Source of the DNA: Chryseobacterium sp. T16E-39 | GTDB taxonomy: Bacteria; Bacteroidota; Bacteroidia; Flavobacteriales; Weeksellaceae | Direction of reading: 5' to 3' | Length of the DNA stretch: 64,000 bases | NCBI RefSeq assembly: GCF_002216065.1 | Contig: NZ_CP022282.1 | Span: forward strand, 124,001 to 188,000 | In this document: in pieces, positions 35,301-43,769 of the stretch | How positions within the stretch are numbered: the stretch's first letter is position 1 | Layout: each line of letters starts with the position of its first letter | The notes under the pieces: generated by a model | The model's input: only the letters and a program-made list of their open reading frames with translations | What the model was told of the DNA's origin: nothing | Databases searched by the model: none | Position numbers and translations under genes: made by a program

Positions 35301-37109
35301 ATGATGATTAAAGCTCCTATTTATATTAGCCTTGTATTTGGGCTGTTAGCAAGCTCTCTATCTGCACAAACAGACGTTCAGTTAAAAAATGAAATTTCAA
35401 AAGTAGAATCGGGATTGATGCCAGCTGTCCGCTTTCAGGGCGAGCCCACCTGGACTATAGAATCCAGAATGAAATATTATAATGTTCCCGGAGTTAGTAT
35501 CGCTGTTATTAAAGATTCTAAAGTAATCTGGGCCAAAGCTTATGGACTGGCAGATGTAGAAAATAGAACCCCGGCAACAACCCAAACATTATTTCAGGTA
35601 GCCTCTATGAGTAAGCCTGTAAGTGCTTATGCAGCATTGAAAGAAGTGGAGCTTGGAAAAATAGATCCGAATGCAGATGTCAATTCTTATTTGAAATCCT
35701 GGAAAATTCCGGATAATCAATTTACCAAAGAGAAAAAAGTAACCCTTAAAAATATTGTTAGCCATACTGCAGGCTTTACTGTAGGAGGTTTTCCAGGATA
35801 TGAGGTCGGAAAGCCAGAGCCTACATTGATTCAGCTTTTAAATGGGCAAAGTCCGGCGAATACACCTGCAATATTCGTTAATAAAGAACCGGGGAAACCA
35901 TTCCGATATTCCGGTGGCGGATATTGTGTAATGCAGCAGATGCTTATGGATATTGAGGATAAAGATTTTGCCACGATAATGAAAGAAAGAGTTCTTAAAC
36001 CGCTGAATATGCAAAACAGTACGTACGCACAGCCTTTGCCGGAAGCTCAATCCAAATTGGCAGCTACGGCATACGCTGAAAACGGATCAAAAGTCCAGGG
36101 AAGATATCATATCTATCCTGAACAGGCACCAGCCGGTTTGTGGTCTACAGCTGAAGATTATGCCAAGTTTATTATCGATATTCAAAATACACTGAGTGGT
36201 AAAAGCCAAACGGTCATTTCGAAAAAGATGGCGGAGGAATTTACAAGCCCTTTTATTGAACCTTTTGTCGGGTTGGGAATTTTCCTTGAAAATAAAAACG
36301 GACAGGTCTACTTTTCTCATGGAGGTTGGAATGAAGGATTCTCCAGTCAGTTTACAGGAAGTAAAGTTAGTGGTGATGGAATCGTCATCTTAACGAATAC
36401 CAATAAACCTGAATTTGTCAATGAACTGCTTCGTTCGGTTGCCACCGTATATCAATGGCCCAATTATATGCCACCGGTTGATAAAATTTTACCTTTAACA
36501 TCCAATGATCTAAATAATACTATAGGTCGTTATAGACTTGATACATATGGATTTTGTAAGATTTATCAGGAAAAAGGAAAACTGATGGTGATCAATAATG
36601 TGGAATCTCCGGCTGAACTTATTAAAGTAGGGGAAAACAGCTATACACTAAGGAATTGGGACTATAAGATAACGTTTCAAAAAAATGCTAAAACAGACAA
36701 AAAAGAGCTTGTTCAGATTTTGCTTGATAAGAAGACCATTCGATTAAGAGGTGATCAGATGAGTAAAGATGAAAAAACACCTTTAGAACTGATTCTGGAA
36801 GGACAATTCGATAAAGGCTTAGCAGCTTATCAGAAAGCCAAAATTACCGACCCTAATAATGAACAGCTTTCAGAAGGTTCTTTAAATGGAGCCGGTTATG
36901 CCTTACTTCGACAAAAGGATTTCACCAAAGCCATTGATGTTTTCCGTGTAAATACCATATTGTATCCTAAAAGTGATAATGTATATGATAGCTTAGGTGA
37001 AGCCTACCTGAATGCAGGACAGAAAGATAAAGCTAAAGAAAATTACAAAAAGGTACTGGAAATCAATCCTAATCAAGAGAATGCAGCTAAAGTTTTAAAA
37101 ACTTTATAA
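35301..37109 (+). CDS. serine hydrolase (class C-like) fused to C-terminal TPR domain
   Basis: A 602-aa secreted protein (signal to SSLSAQ, ~23). Ser102-M-S-Lys105 (ASMSKPVS), YSGGGYCVMQ (~203) and SHGGWNEGF (~345) are the three catalytic motifs. A beta-rich segment follows (~390-490). The last ~110 aa form TPR repeats (GYALLRQKDFTKAIDVF, VYDSLGEAYLNAGQKDKAKENYKKVLEINP). The TPR may bind a protein partner in the periplasm. The layout is common in Bacteroidota. Confidence 0.88.
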   Translation: MMIKAPIYISLVFGLLASSLSAQTDVQLKNEISKVESGLMPAVRFQGEPTWTIESRMKYYNVPGVSIAVIKDSKVIWAKAYGLADVENRTPATTQTLFQVASMSKPVSAYAALKEVELGKIDPNADVNSYLKSWKIPDNQFTKEKKVTLKNIVSHTAGFTVGGFPGYEVGKPEPTLIQLLNGQSPANTPAIFVNKEPGKPFRYSGGGYCVMQQMLMDIEDKDFATIMKERVLKPLNMQNSTYAQPLPEAQSKLAATAYAENGSKVQGRYHIYPEQAPAGLWSTAEDYAKFIIDIQNTLSGKSQTVISKKMAEEFTSPFIEPFVGLGIFLENKNGQVYFSHGGWNEGFSSQFTGSKVSGDGIVILTNTNKPEFVNELLRSVATVYQWPNYMPPVDKILPLTSNDLNNTIGRYRLDTYGFCKIYQEKGKLMVINNVESPAELIKVGENSYTLRNWDYKITFQKNAKTDKKELVQILLDKKTIRLRGDQMSKDEKTPLELILEGQFDKGLAAYQKAKITDPNNEQLSEGSLNGAGYALLRQKDFTKAIDVFRVNTILYPKSDNVYDSLGEAYLNAGQKDKAKENYKKVLEINPNQENAAKVLKTL

Positions 37110-37184
37110 GATATATGTAGAGCCAAAAAATTATTACTAAAATATCTAGACGGTTTAAAATCAGGAAAATATCATTCGCTATTC

Positions 37185-37215
37185 TTTGAATCCATTTCCA
37201 TAAAGCTTAAATTTG
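37185..37215 (+). promoter_or_regulatory. consensus promoter of the ClC channel gene
   Basis: TTTG at 37185-37188, a 19-nt spacer and TAAATTTG at 37208-37215 match the Bacteroidota -33/-7 consensus exactly. Confidence 0.75.
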
Positions 37216-37239
37216 TGAAAAATTGAATACATAAAGGTC

Positions 37240-38490
37240 ATGACAAGGAAACAAATTCAAAGACATCACTATTTCAGATTAATTTTAGTATCTGCTATCA
37301 TTAGTATTTGTGCCTCTTCTCTGGGATATTCCTTGAAGTTTATGACCGAACATTTTCAAAAATTACTGTTTCACTTTGCAGAGAAGCAGAACCGATTATA
37401 CTTTATTATTCTTCCGACAATAGGGATCACGGCGATCTATTTTCTAAGAAAATATCTTTTCAAGAACCGAAAGAATAAAGGGATTACTGAAATTTATAAG
37501 ACAGTTGATCAGAGAAAAGATCATTTACCACTATTTAAAATTCCGTCTCATTACTTTAACGGTTTTCTTACGGTGGTTTTCGGTGGTTCCACAGGGATTG
37601 AGGTGTCGACCGTGGTGGCAACAGCAACTATTGGAAATGCGGCGTATGAAAAGCAATTTTCTGCGAATATTTATAAGTTGGAATTGATTTGTGCAGGAGT
37701 TGTAGCTGGAGTAGCCATTTTATTTGGAAGCCCTATTGCCGGTTGGCTATTTGCCATGGAGGTTATTGCAAGGAAATTCAACAAAACACTTTTTATCAGT
37801 TGTACAGCTTCCGCGATAGTTTCCGGGATTTTTCTATATTTTGTAAAGAGTGAACCGTTGCTTCCTTTTGAGATTACGGGATGGAAATGGAGTGCAGTGC
37901 CATTCTTTGTGCTTTTGAGTTTATTAGGCGGTGTCTTATCAGTATATTTTACGTTTCTGGTAATTAAAATTAAAGATTTCTTTTCAGGGATCTCCAATAA
38001 CTTTTTGAGGGTTAATCTTGGTGCTTTGATCGTAGGAGGAATGATCTTTTGTTTTCCTTTTTTATATGGAGACAGTTATCATTCGCTTTCAGAAATCCTT
38101 ACCCATCCTGAAAGCTATTCTTTCCTTTTTCTTGCTTGTCTGATCTTTCTAAAACCATTAGCTTCTTCATTAACGCTTGGAGCTGGAGGTGATGGAGGTG
38201 TTTTTGCACCGAGTATTGTTGCAGGAGCATTTTTAGGTTTTACATTCGCCTTTTTTTGTAATACATTTTTTGGTACTTCTTTGGTCTACTTGAACTTTGT
38301 TTTAGTAGGAGCAGCTGCTACTTTATCAGCTTCTATTTATGCTCCTTTTACTGCACTGTTCTTGGTTTGTAATCTTGCTCCGAACGGGTACCTGTTATTC
38401 TTTCCGATTTTATTAGGTTGCCTGATCTCCAAAAATCTGGCAAAAAGAATATTGCCTTATAATGTGTATACGTATAACATGAAAGCGTAG
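37240..38490 (+). CDS. ClC family chloride channel/transporter
   Basis: A 416-aa polytopic membrane protein. The gating-Glu region reads GGSTGIEVSTVVATATIG in place of the usual GxEGP block, keeping the Glu. The GxFxP motif is intact (GAGGDGGVFAPSIVAGAFLGF), but the GSGIP filter motif is not recognisable; its place has KGITEIYK. No C-terminal CBS domains. Probably an anion channel or Cl-/H+ exchanger, with unusual selectivity residues. It has its own consensus promoter at 37185-37215. Confidence 0.85.
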   Translation: MTRKQIQRHHYFRLILVSAIISICASSLGYSLKFMTEHFQKLLFHFAEKQNRLYFIILPTIGITAIYFLRKYLFKNRKNKGITEIYKTVDQRKDHLPLFKIPSHYFNGFLTVVFGGSTGIEVSTVVATATIGNAAYEKQFSANIYKLELICAGVVAGVAILFGSPIAGWLFAMEVIARKFNKTLFISCTASAIVSGIFLYFVKSEPLLPFEITGWKWSAVPFFVLLSLLGGVLSVYFTFLVIKIKDFFSGISNNFLRVNLGALIVGGMIFCFPFLYGDSYHSLSEILTHPESYSFLFLACLIFLKPLASSLTLGAGGDGGVFAPSIVAGAFLGFTFAFFCNTFFGTSLVYLNFVLVGAAATLSASIYAPFTALFLVCNLAPNGYLLFFPILLGCLISKNLAKRILPYNVYTYNMKA

Positions 38491-38502
38491 AGGATCAATT
38501 TT

Positions 38503-38529
38503 TGAGATTGCTTCGTACCTCGCAATGAC
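38503..38529 (+). repeat. dispersed 27-bp repeat (GAGATTGCTTCG...CTCGCAATGAC)
   Basis: Starts 13 bp beyond the ClC stop codon. The copy at 43690-43716 is 26 of 27 identical (one T/A change). The two ends TGAGATTGC and GCAATGAC are nearly inverted repeats, so it can form a small hairpin. Its intergenic position fits a REP-like element. Confidence 0.7.
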
Positions 38530-38575
38530 TTTGTGCTTTTATTACATAGATCAAGCAGATTGAAGACAAATATTA

Positions 38576-39595
38576 CTACTTCTCATCCAAAATAGCTTCT
38601 ATCGCTTCAGCAATCTCATAAACATTCCCCTGTTTTTGATTAGATAAGATAATAATCGTTCTACCTTTTCCTGTGTCGGTCTGTACAAGAGCCTGATAAT
38701 GGATGGCACTGCCATCATGCACGTGAGTAATGACCTTATCACCATCCATACTTCCATTCCCTAAACCGGATTGTTTATCTTGGCCTACAGGCATCATTAT
38801 TTCGCGTGTGGAAGAGGGATTGATTAGACAAAAAGTATCTATACAATGTGCCCATTTGTAAAAATCTTCCAAATTCAGGCTGGTCCAGCCGGATATGGGA
38901 ACTTCTAATCCATCTTGTTTAAAATTATTGTCAAATGATCTGGCCATGAATGGATCTTTATCCGTAGGGTCCACTAATCCATTGGTAATACCTGCTTTTT
39001 TTAGAATTTTTTGTAAAACAAATTCATTAAAAGGCATTCCCGTTACTTTTTCAATTATTCTCCGGCGCAAAAAAACATTGTTATTATTATAGGCGTAACT
39101 ACTTCCTGGTTCAAAATCAAGTTTTTGAAGGGATTGTAGATCCTTCCAATGGTCCGCATCGCTATGTACCGTTTGCCATTTTATATCCGGGAGTCCACTG
39201 GTATATTGTAATAAATTTTTGATGCTTATGCTTGTGGCCCACGAAGGTAAGTCAGGAAAAAATTGGGATACTTTATCATTGATATTTAATTTGCCCTGTT
39301 CCTGGAGCATCATCAATCCAACAGCGTCAAACTCTTTAGCAATCGATCCGATATGAAAACGATATTGGGTTGTGAGAGGGATCTTTTTTGAGGCATCTGC
39401 ATAACCTATAGCTTTTTTTACCATTACCTTTCCATGGTCTGCTATCAGTATATTCCCATTGAAAAGACCAGATTGATGAGTTTTATCCAAATAGGAATTG
39501 ATTAAAGCAATTTTATTTTTTTGACCAAATGTCAATGTTCCTATTAAAAATACAGCAATAAAAAGAATGATGCGGCTGTGGTTAGATGAGGTCAT
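38576..39595 (-). CDS. serine hydrolase (class C beta-lactamase-like fold)
   Basis: 339 aa from the ATG at 39595, which places the signal peptide (IILFIAVFLIGTLTFGQ) correctly; the ATG at 39688 would add 31 residues before it. SxxK is Ser84-I-A-Lys87 (GSIAKEFD), the Tyr motif is YAYNNNN, and the third block is HVHDGSAIHYQA. It is the fourth of its kind in the window. A short palindrome TACAATATAATTGTA (39612-39626) lies just upstream and may be a regulator site. Confidence 0.87.
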   Translation of the reverse strand: MTSSNHSRIILFIAVFLIGTLTFGQKNKIALINSYLDKTHQSGLFNGNILIADHGKVMVKKAIGYADASKKIPLTTQYRFHIGSIAKEFDAVGLMMLQEQGKLNINDKVSQFFPDLPSWATSISIKNLLQYTSGLPDIKWQTVHSDADHWKDLQSLQKLDFEPGSSYAYNNNNVFLRRRIIEKVTGMPFNEFVLQKILKKAGITNGLVDPTDKDPFMARSFDNNFKQDGLEVPISGWTSLNLEDFYKWAHCIDTFCLINPSSTREIMMPVGQDKQSGLGNGSMDGDKVITHVHDGSAIHYQALVQTDTGKGRTIIILSNQKQGNVYEIAEAIEAILDEK

Positions 39596-39739
39596 GATTT
39601 TTTTTTCAAGGTACAATATAATTGTATTTGATGTGTTTTTTTTAACCAAATAATTAGTAATGATAGATTTTACATTGTTTGATGTCATTTCACCTGCTAT
39701 TTTTTATCAATTGATAAATGCTTCCTGAAACATATCCTT

Positions 39740-39747
39740 TAGTTTTG
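39740..39747 (+). promoter_or_regulatory. -7 box of the ACT-domain gene
   Basis: TAGTTTTG fits TAnnTTTG and lies only 10 bp before the start codon, so the transcript would be almost leaderless. Confidence 0.45.
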
Positions 39748-39757
39748 TACAAAAAAA

Positions 39758-40162
39758 ATGTCAGGAGAAACAGATTTAAAGATATTGCTGCAAAATATGG
39801 AACCGGTATTGAATGCCGGGGAATATGTCTTTTGTAAAGTTGAAAAACTTAATCATATTCCTGATATAGAGAGACTTCTGTTTTTCTTCCGTGAAAAAGA
39901 AGCAGTAACAGTTGTTTTGGAAAAATCTGTTGCAGATAATTGGCAGCTAGGATACGAATACATTTCTTCATGGATCACTCTGAATATCCACTCCTCATTA
40001 GAAGCCGTGGGACTTACAGCAGCTTTTGCCAATGCCTTAAAGCAAGAACATATTAGCTGTAACGTGGTGGCTGCTTATTTTCACGATCACATTTTTGTAG
40101 CTAAAAATGATGCTGAAAAAGCGATGGCAGCATTGGAGAAGTTGAGAGACAAAAAAGAGTAA
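39758..40162 (+). CDS. ACT domain-containing protein
   Basis: A 134-aa protein of the tandem ACT type (COG3602-like): the start SGETDLKILLQNMEPVLNAGEYVFC, the strand SSWITLNIHSSLEAVGLTAAFANAL and a final SCNVVAAYFHDHIFVAKNDAEKAMAALE with the ligand-site features of the family. It probably binds an amino acid. It stands alone, with convergent AraC gene at 40166. Confidence 0.85.
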   Translation: MSGETDLKILLQNMEPVLNAGEYVFCKVEKLNHIPDIERLLFFFREKEAVTVVLEKSVADNWQLGYEYISSWITLNIHSSLEAVGLTAAFANALKQEHISCNVVAAYFHDHIFVAKNDAEKAMAALEKLRDKKE

Positions 40163-40165
40163 TTT

Positions 40166-41083
40166 TTAATTAAACATTTCCCTGAATCCAAGTGGAGTAG
40201 TATTGGTCATCTTTTTAAAGAATTTACTAAACGATTGTGGATGTTCAAATCCCAGTTCGTAAGCTATTTCACTGACGCTATGTCCTGTGGTACTTAGTTT
40301 TTCTTTAGCTTTTTCAGTTAATTTCTGATGAATAAAATGTTGGGTACTTTGTCCGGTAAGATTTTGGAGTAAAGTTCTTAAATACCCTGTTGAAATGTTT
40401 AGCTGCTCCGAAATATACTGAACGGTGGGAATTCCATTATTCACAATCATCTCACTGTTGAAATATTGGTTGAGGAGTATTTCCAGGCGTTCCAGAATTT
40501 CATGATGGGCTTTGTCACGGGTGATGAACTGTCGTTGATAAAAACGGTTGGAGTAGTTGAAAAGCGCTTCCAATAGAGAAACCATTATATCACTGCTGAA
40601 CTTATCTGTATTGGTATTGTATTCCAGACGGATGTTTTCCATTAATTGCTGGAGGATCTGTTCTTCATCGTCAGAAAGGAAAAGGGCTTCATGAAGGGAA
40701 TAGTCGAAAAACTCATATTGCTTGATGGTTTTTGCCAAAGTCTTATTCCATAGAAAATCAGGATGGATCATCAGCATCCAGCCTTCTGCAGGGCGTGACT
40801 GCTCTTCTCTTTCAATACGTAAAACCTGATTGGGAGCCATAAAAAAGAGAATTCCTTCATCAAAATCATAATCCTGCTGACCATATTTGTATTTGTGATT
40901 CATATTCCTTTTTACAGAAAGGGAATAAAAATCAAATACCAGACTTTCATTTACTTTTTGCGGCGGGCTTTTCATATCAGCAAAATCAATGATGCTTATG
41001 AGTGGATGCTTAGGTTTTGGTAAGCCTCTCAGGGTATGAAACTGTGAAATGGTTTTGATTCTGATGGGTTCTGTTGATGCCAT
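40166..41083 (-). CDS. AraC family regulator, paralog 1
   Basis: A 305-aa protein with an N-terminal cupin-like sensing domain (GILFFMAPNQVL region) and a C-terminal AraC double HTH; the final block SEIAYELGFEHPQSFSKFFKKMT is identical in the second paralog at 43770. The two differ in the sensing domain. It follows the epimerase gene on the same strand, separated by a terminator. It may bind the CGTAGCC direct repeats at 42114-42144 and 45799-45829, though the second paralog is an equal candidate. Confidence 0.87.
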   Translation of the reverse strand: MASTEPIRIKTISQFHTLRGLPKPKHPLISIIDFADMKSPPQKVNESLVFDFYSLSVKRNMNHKYKYGQQDYDFDEGILFFMAPNQVLRIEREEQSRPAEGWMLMIHPDFLWNKTLAKTIKQYEFFDYSLHEALFLSDDEEQILQQLMENIRLEYNTNTDKFSSDIMVSLLEALFNYSNRFYQRQFITRDKAHHEILERLEILLNQYFNSEMIVNNGIPTVQYISEQLNISTGYLRTLLQNLTGQSTQHFIHQKLTEKAKEKLSTTGHSVSEIAYELGFEHPQSFSKFFKKMTNTTPLGFREMFN

Positions 41084-41090
41084 AATCTTT

Positions 41091-41137
41091 TGATAAAAGA
41101 GAAGAATATACTCAATTTATTCAGCATATTCTTCTCT
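41091..41137 (-). terminator. terminator of the epimerase gene
   Basis: AGAGAAGAATAT / ATATTCTTCTCT, a perfect 12-bp stem (41098-41137), followed on the minus strand by TTTTATC. It separates the epimerase gene from the AraC gene that follows on the same strand. Confidence 0.8.
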
Positions 41138-41164
41138 GATGTGATACAGTAAATTTACGATTTA

Positions 41165-42061
41165 TTAAGCAGGAAAGTAAACTTCACCTTCCAATTCCGG
41201 CAGTAATTCAATTTCAGTAGGCTGCCAGTTCAATGTTTTCTGCGTTTCAGTACTTGATGCCAAAATATTGAACTTGGCAAAATGCGCAAACCAGGTAAAG
41301 TGTTCTTCAACTTCACTGGCAGCAATCGAACGTGTTGGCAAACCTAGTTTTGAACCTATGATTTCGGCGATTTTTTTAAACTCGATTCCCTGTTCAGCAA
41401 CGCCATTATAGCGGGTTCCGCTTCCTGAGTGTTTTTCTACAGCGAGGCGGAATAATTTAGCTGCATCCTTGCGGTGTACGGCTGGCCAGAAATTTGTCCC
41501 GTTGTCGATAAAAGCTGAAAAACCTTTGGCTTTTGCAATGCTGATCAGAGATGGGATGAAGCCTATTTTATCTCCAAGATCATGAACGACTGGTGGAAAG
41601 CGCATTACTGCTACATGCACTCCCTTAGCAGCAACTTTATCAGCTGCGCGCTCTGTTAAAATCCTTGGAATTGCATCCCCTTCAGGCATGTCATTTTCCG
41701 TGACGATTCCTTCTTTTTGGATCACTCCGATTCCGGAAGTAATGATAAACGGTTTTTCTGTTCCTTCCAATGCAGCACCTATAGTTTCGATGACCATCCC
41801 ATCCAGGACACACATTTCTTTAAACTTACTGAAATCATGGATAAATCCAAGATGAATCACGGCATCGGAGCTTTTTACAGCATCGATTAATGTTTCGGGT
41901 TGACTAAGATCTCCATAGTAGACCTCTGCACCTGCTTCCTTCAATCTGTTGGCTGCCTCTTCTGATCGGGCCAGTCCCAGAACTTTGTGTCCTCCGGTTA
42001 ATAATTCTTTTACGGTTGCTGAGCCTATAAAGCCTGTGGCTCCTGTTACGAATACTTTCAT
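41165..42061 (-). CDS. NAD(P)-dependent epimerase/SDR family oxidoreductase
   Basis: A 298-aa Rossmann protein. GATGFIGSATVKELL (~7-21) is the dinucleotide-binding turn, with VLGLARS as the second strand. DAVKSSDAVIHLGFIHDF follows. The catalytic Tyr of extended SDRs is not obvious, so it may be an atypical (NmrA/epimerase-like) member. A pair of CGTAGCC direct repeats 52 bp upstream and the aldo/keto reductase promoter with the same pair suggest common activation. Confidence 0.87.
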   Translation of the reverse strand: MKVFVTGATGFIGSATVKELLTGGHKVLGLARSEEAANRLKEAGAEVYYGDLSQPETLIDAVKSSDAVIHLGFIHDFSKFKEMCVLDGMVIETIGAALEGTEKPFIITSGIGVIQKEGIVTENDMPEGDAIPRILTERAADKVAAKGVHVAVMRFPPVVHDLGDKIGFIPSLISIAKAKGFSAFIDNGTNFWPAVHRKDAAKLFRLAVEKHSGSGTRYNGVAEQGIEFKKIAEIIGSKLGLPTRSIAASEVEEHFTWFAHFAKFNILASSTETQKTLNWQPTEIELLPELEGEVYFPA

Positions 42062-42085
42062 TTTTATACTTGTTTTTTTACTCTA

Positions 42086-42144
42086 CAAAGTTGTTGAGAA
42101 AGCATTTTTTCTACGTAGCCAGAACGCATTTTGTTGTAGCCGGA
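42086..42144 (-). promoter_or_regulatory. AraC-type direct-repeat operator and -7 box of the epimerase gene
   Basis: Plus-strand CGTAGCCAGA (42114-42123) and TGTAGCCGGA (42135-42144) are 21 nt apart, two helical turns. On the minus strand a TTTG (42086-42089) lies 24 nt downstream of the proximal repeat. The aldo/keto reductase promoter (45771-45829) has the same elements with the same two distances. Confidence 0.65.
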
Positions 42145-42166
42145 AATTTCAAAAGTTGAGTCTAAT

Positions 42167-42958
42167 TTATACTGTTTTCAAAACCCCACCGTCCGCTCTT
42201 AAACTTGCTCCATTGGTGGCTATAGATAATGGGCTTGAAAGATAAGTTGCCAGATGAGCGATTTCTTTTGGATTAATAAATCTTTGCAATAATGAGTCTG
42301 GATTGGTTTGCTTGATAATCGCCGCTTTCATTTGCTCAATGCCAATATTTTGATGGGCTGCAATCGTCTCAATATTAGCTGCAACACCTTCAGAGTAAGT
42401 AGGGCCACCGAGAATAGTATTCACTGTCACTTCTGTTCCTTTGGTAAGTTTTGATAAGCCATTGCTGATAGCCATCATAGAGGCTTTTGTCATTCCATAG
42501 TGGATCATATTGGCAGGAATATTGACGCCTGATTCACTGCTGATGAAAATGATTCTTCCCCATTTCTTTTTCAACATCTCGGGGAGTAATTGTCTGGAGA
42601 GTTTTACAGAGCTCATAACATTAATTTCAAAAATGCTGTACCAGGCTTCATCGGTGATCATTTCGAAGTCTTTCAACTCGAAAATTCCAACATTATTGAT
42701 CAGGATGTCAATATCATTCAATTGTTCAAGCAGGTCATGTACTTCTTCTTTCTTTGAAAAGTCTGCGGCGATTCCGGATACTTCTGTATTGGGAAATTCC
42801 TGTTTGAGTTGATTAACTGCATTTTCGGTTTTCTCTTTTTCCCTTCCGTTAATGATAACTTCAGCATCTTCCTGTAGTAATTGTCTGGCGATTGCAAAAC
42901 CTATTCCTTGGGTTGAGCCACTGATGAACGCTCTTTTTGAGGTCAATTCTAAATTCAT
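42167..42958 (-). CDS. SDR family oxidoreductase
   Basis: A 263-aa classical SDR: GSTQGIGFAIARQLL (~10-25), DILINNVGIF, the catalytic Ser in IISSESG and YGMTK (Tyr/Lys pair, ~155). It reduces or oxidises an unknown carbonyl/alcohol. It is 51 bp downstream of tetR on the same strand, and the gap has a copy of the palindrome before tetR, so TetR probably represses both. Paired with the epimerase (105 bp further). Confidence 0.92.
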   Translation of the reverse strand: MNLELTSKRAFISGSTQGIGFAIARQLLQEDAEVIINGREKEKTENAVNQLKQEFPNTEVSGIAADFSKKEEVHDLLEQLNDIDILINNVGIFELKDFEMITDEAWYSIFEINVMSSVKLSRQLLPEMLKKKWGRIIFISSESGVNIPANMIHYGMTKASMMAISNGLSKLTKGTEVTVNTILGGPTYSEGVAANIETIAAHQNIGIEQMKAAIIKQTNPDSLLQRFINPKEIAHLATYLSSPLSIATNGASLRADGGVLKTV

Positions 42959-42972
42959 TTTGTTGTTATTTT

Positions 42973-42998
42973 ATTTTTGTAATGATCAATCCAAAAAT
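42973..42998 (-). promoter_or_regulatory. TetR operator before the SDR gene
   Basis: A 26-nt palindrome beginning ATTTTTGTA and ending CCAAAAAT, with GATC at its centre. It matches the site before tetR at 24 of 26 positions. Confidence 0.6.
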
Positions 42999-43009
42999 GG
43001 ATAAAAAAA

Positions 43010-43591
43010 TTAGCTGAGGACAGCTAATTGCATTTCTATTTGTTGGGACAGTATCTTTTTGTCGGGATATATTCTCCTTAGGGTATTCAATCCACACCAG
43101 AAGGTGATGAGATATTTTCCTAGTATCGAAGCATCGGTTTGATTTTTAATTTCTTCTATTTGCTGTGCTTTACGAATGCTTTCTGTGTACATTTCCTCTA
43201 CCTCTTTTAGAATTTGTATTGATTCTTTTTCCAGCTCTTCATCAATGTAAGTCATTTCTACAACGGTGTTGGCAATAATACAACCCTTAAGATGGGCAGC
43301 TTGGTCTTCGGTAGCAATGCTTCTGAAAAAATCTTTGATCATTTCAATCGGAGATTCGCTTTTTTCCAATTCATTTTTAAATTCTGCAAAAGCTTCTCTT
43401 CTTTGCTGCATCGCTTCGCGAAAGACCTGTTTTTTGCCTCCTTTAAAAGTATTGTAAAAACTTCCGCTTCCGGTTCCCGTAATGGATAGCAGGTCACTTA
43501 AAGAAGTGGCAGTATATCCTTTTTTCCAGAAAATATCCTGTGCTTTTTCTATCAGTTCTGTGCTGGCGTGAATGTTGGGTCTTCCTCTCAT
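43010..43591 (-). CDS. TetR/AcrR family regulator
   Basis: A 193-aa protein with an N-terminal TetR HTH (GYTATSLSDLLSITGTGSGSFYNTFKGGKKQVFREAM, ~25-60) and an all-helical ligand-binding domain. The operator at 43595-43620 overlaps its -7 box, and the same site occurs before the SDR gene at 42973-42998. Autorepression and control of the SDR are therefore likely. Such TetR/SDR pairs often sense electrophiles or carbonyls; the ligand is not known here. Confidence 0.9.
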   Translation of the reverse strand: MRGRPNIHASTELIEKAQDIFWKKGYTATSLSDLLSITGTGSGSFYNTFKGGKKQVFREAMQQRREAFAEFKNELEKSESPIEMIKDFFRSIATEDQAAHLKGCIIANTVVEMTYIDEELEKESIQILKEVEEMYTESIRKAQQIEEIKNQTDASILGKYLITFWCGLNTLRRIYPDKKILSQQIEMQLAVLS

Positions 43592-43594
43592 TTT

Positions 43595-43621
43595 ATTTTT
43601 GTAATGATCGATACAAAAATA
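43595..43621 (-). promoter_or_regulatory. TetR operator overlapping the tetR -7 box
   Basis: A 26-nt palindrome (43595-43620), arms ATTTTTGTA / TACAAAAAT with 9 perfect pairs and GATC at the centre. On the minus strand it contains TATTTTTG (43614-43621), a TAnnTTTG box, so binding would block transcription. Confidence 0.65.
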
Positions 43622-43689
43622 GAGAAATATTTTTTCCTAGCAGCAATTTTTCAAAAAATTCTTTGATGATGGTTCAATGATACTGCTGT

Positions 43690-43716
43690 TGAGATTGCTT
43701 CGTTCCTCGCAATGAC
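43690..43716 (+). repeat. second copy of the 27-bp dispersed repeat
   Basis: 26 of 27 bases match the copy at 38503-38529. It lies in the gap between tetR and the second AraC gene, next to ATCTCGCGGATTACGCAGATC, another unit of the kind common between genes in this group. Confidence 0.7.
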
Positions 43717-43769
43717 AGGGTATTATTGTATCTCGCGGATTACGCAGATCAAAAAAATCGTTCTACTCA

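Noticed and set aside
39596..39688. Longer N-terminus for the serine hydrolase at 38576 (start at 39688)
   Set aside because: It would put 31 residues before a clear signal peptide.
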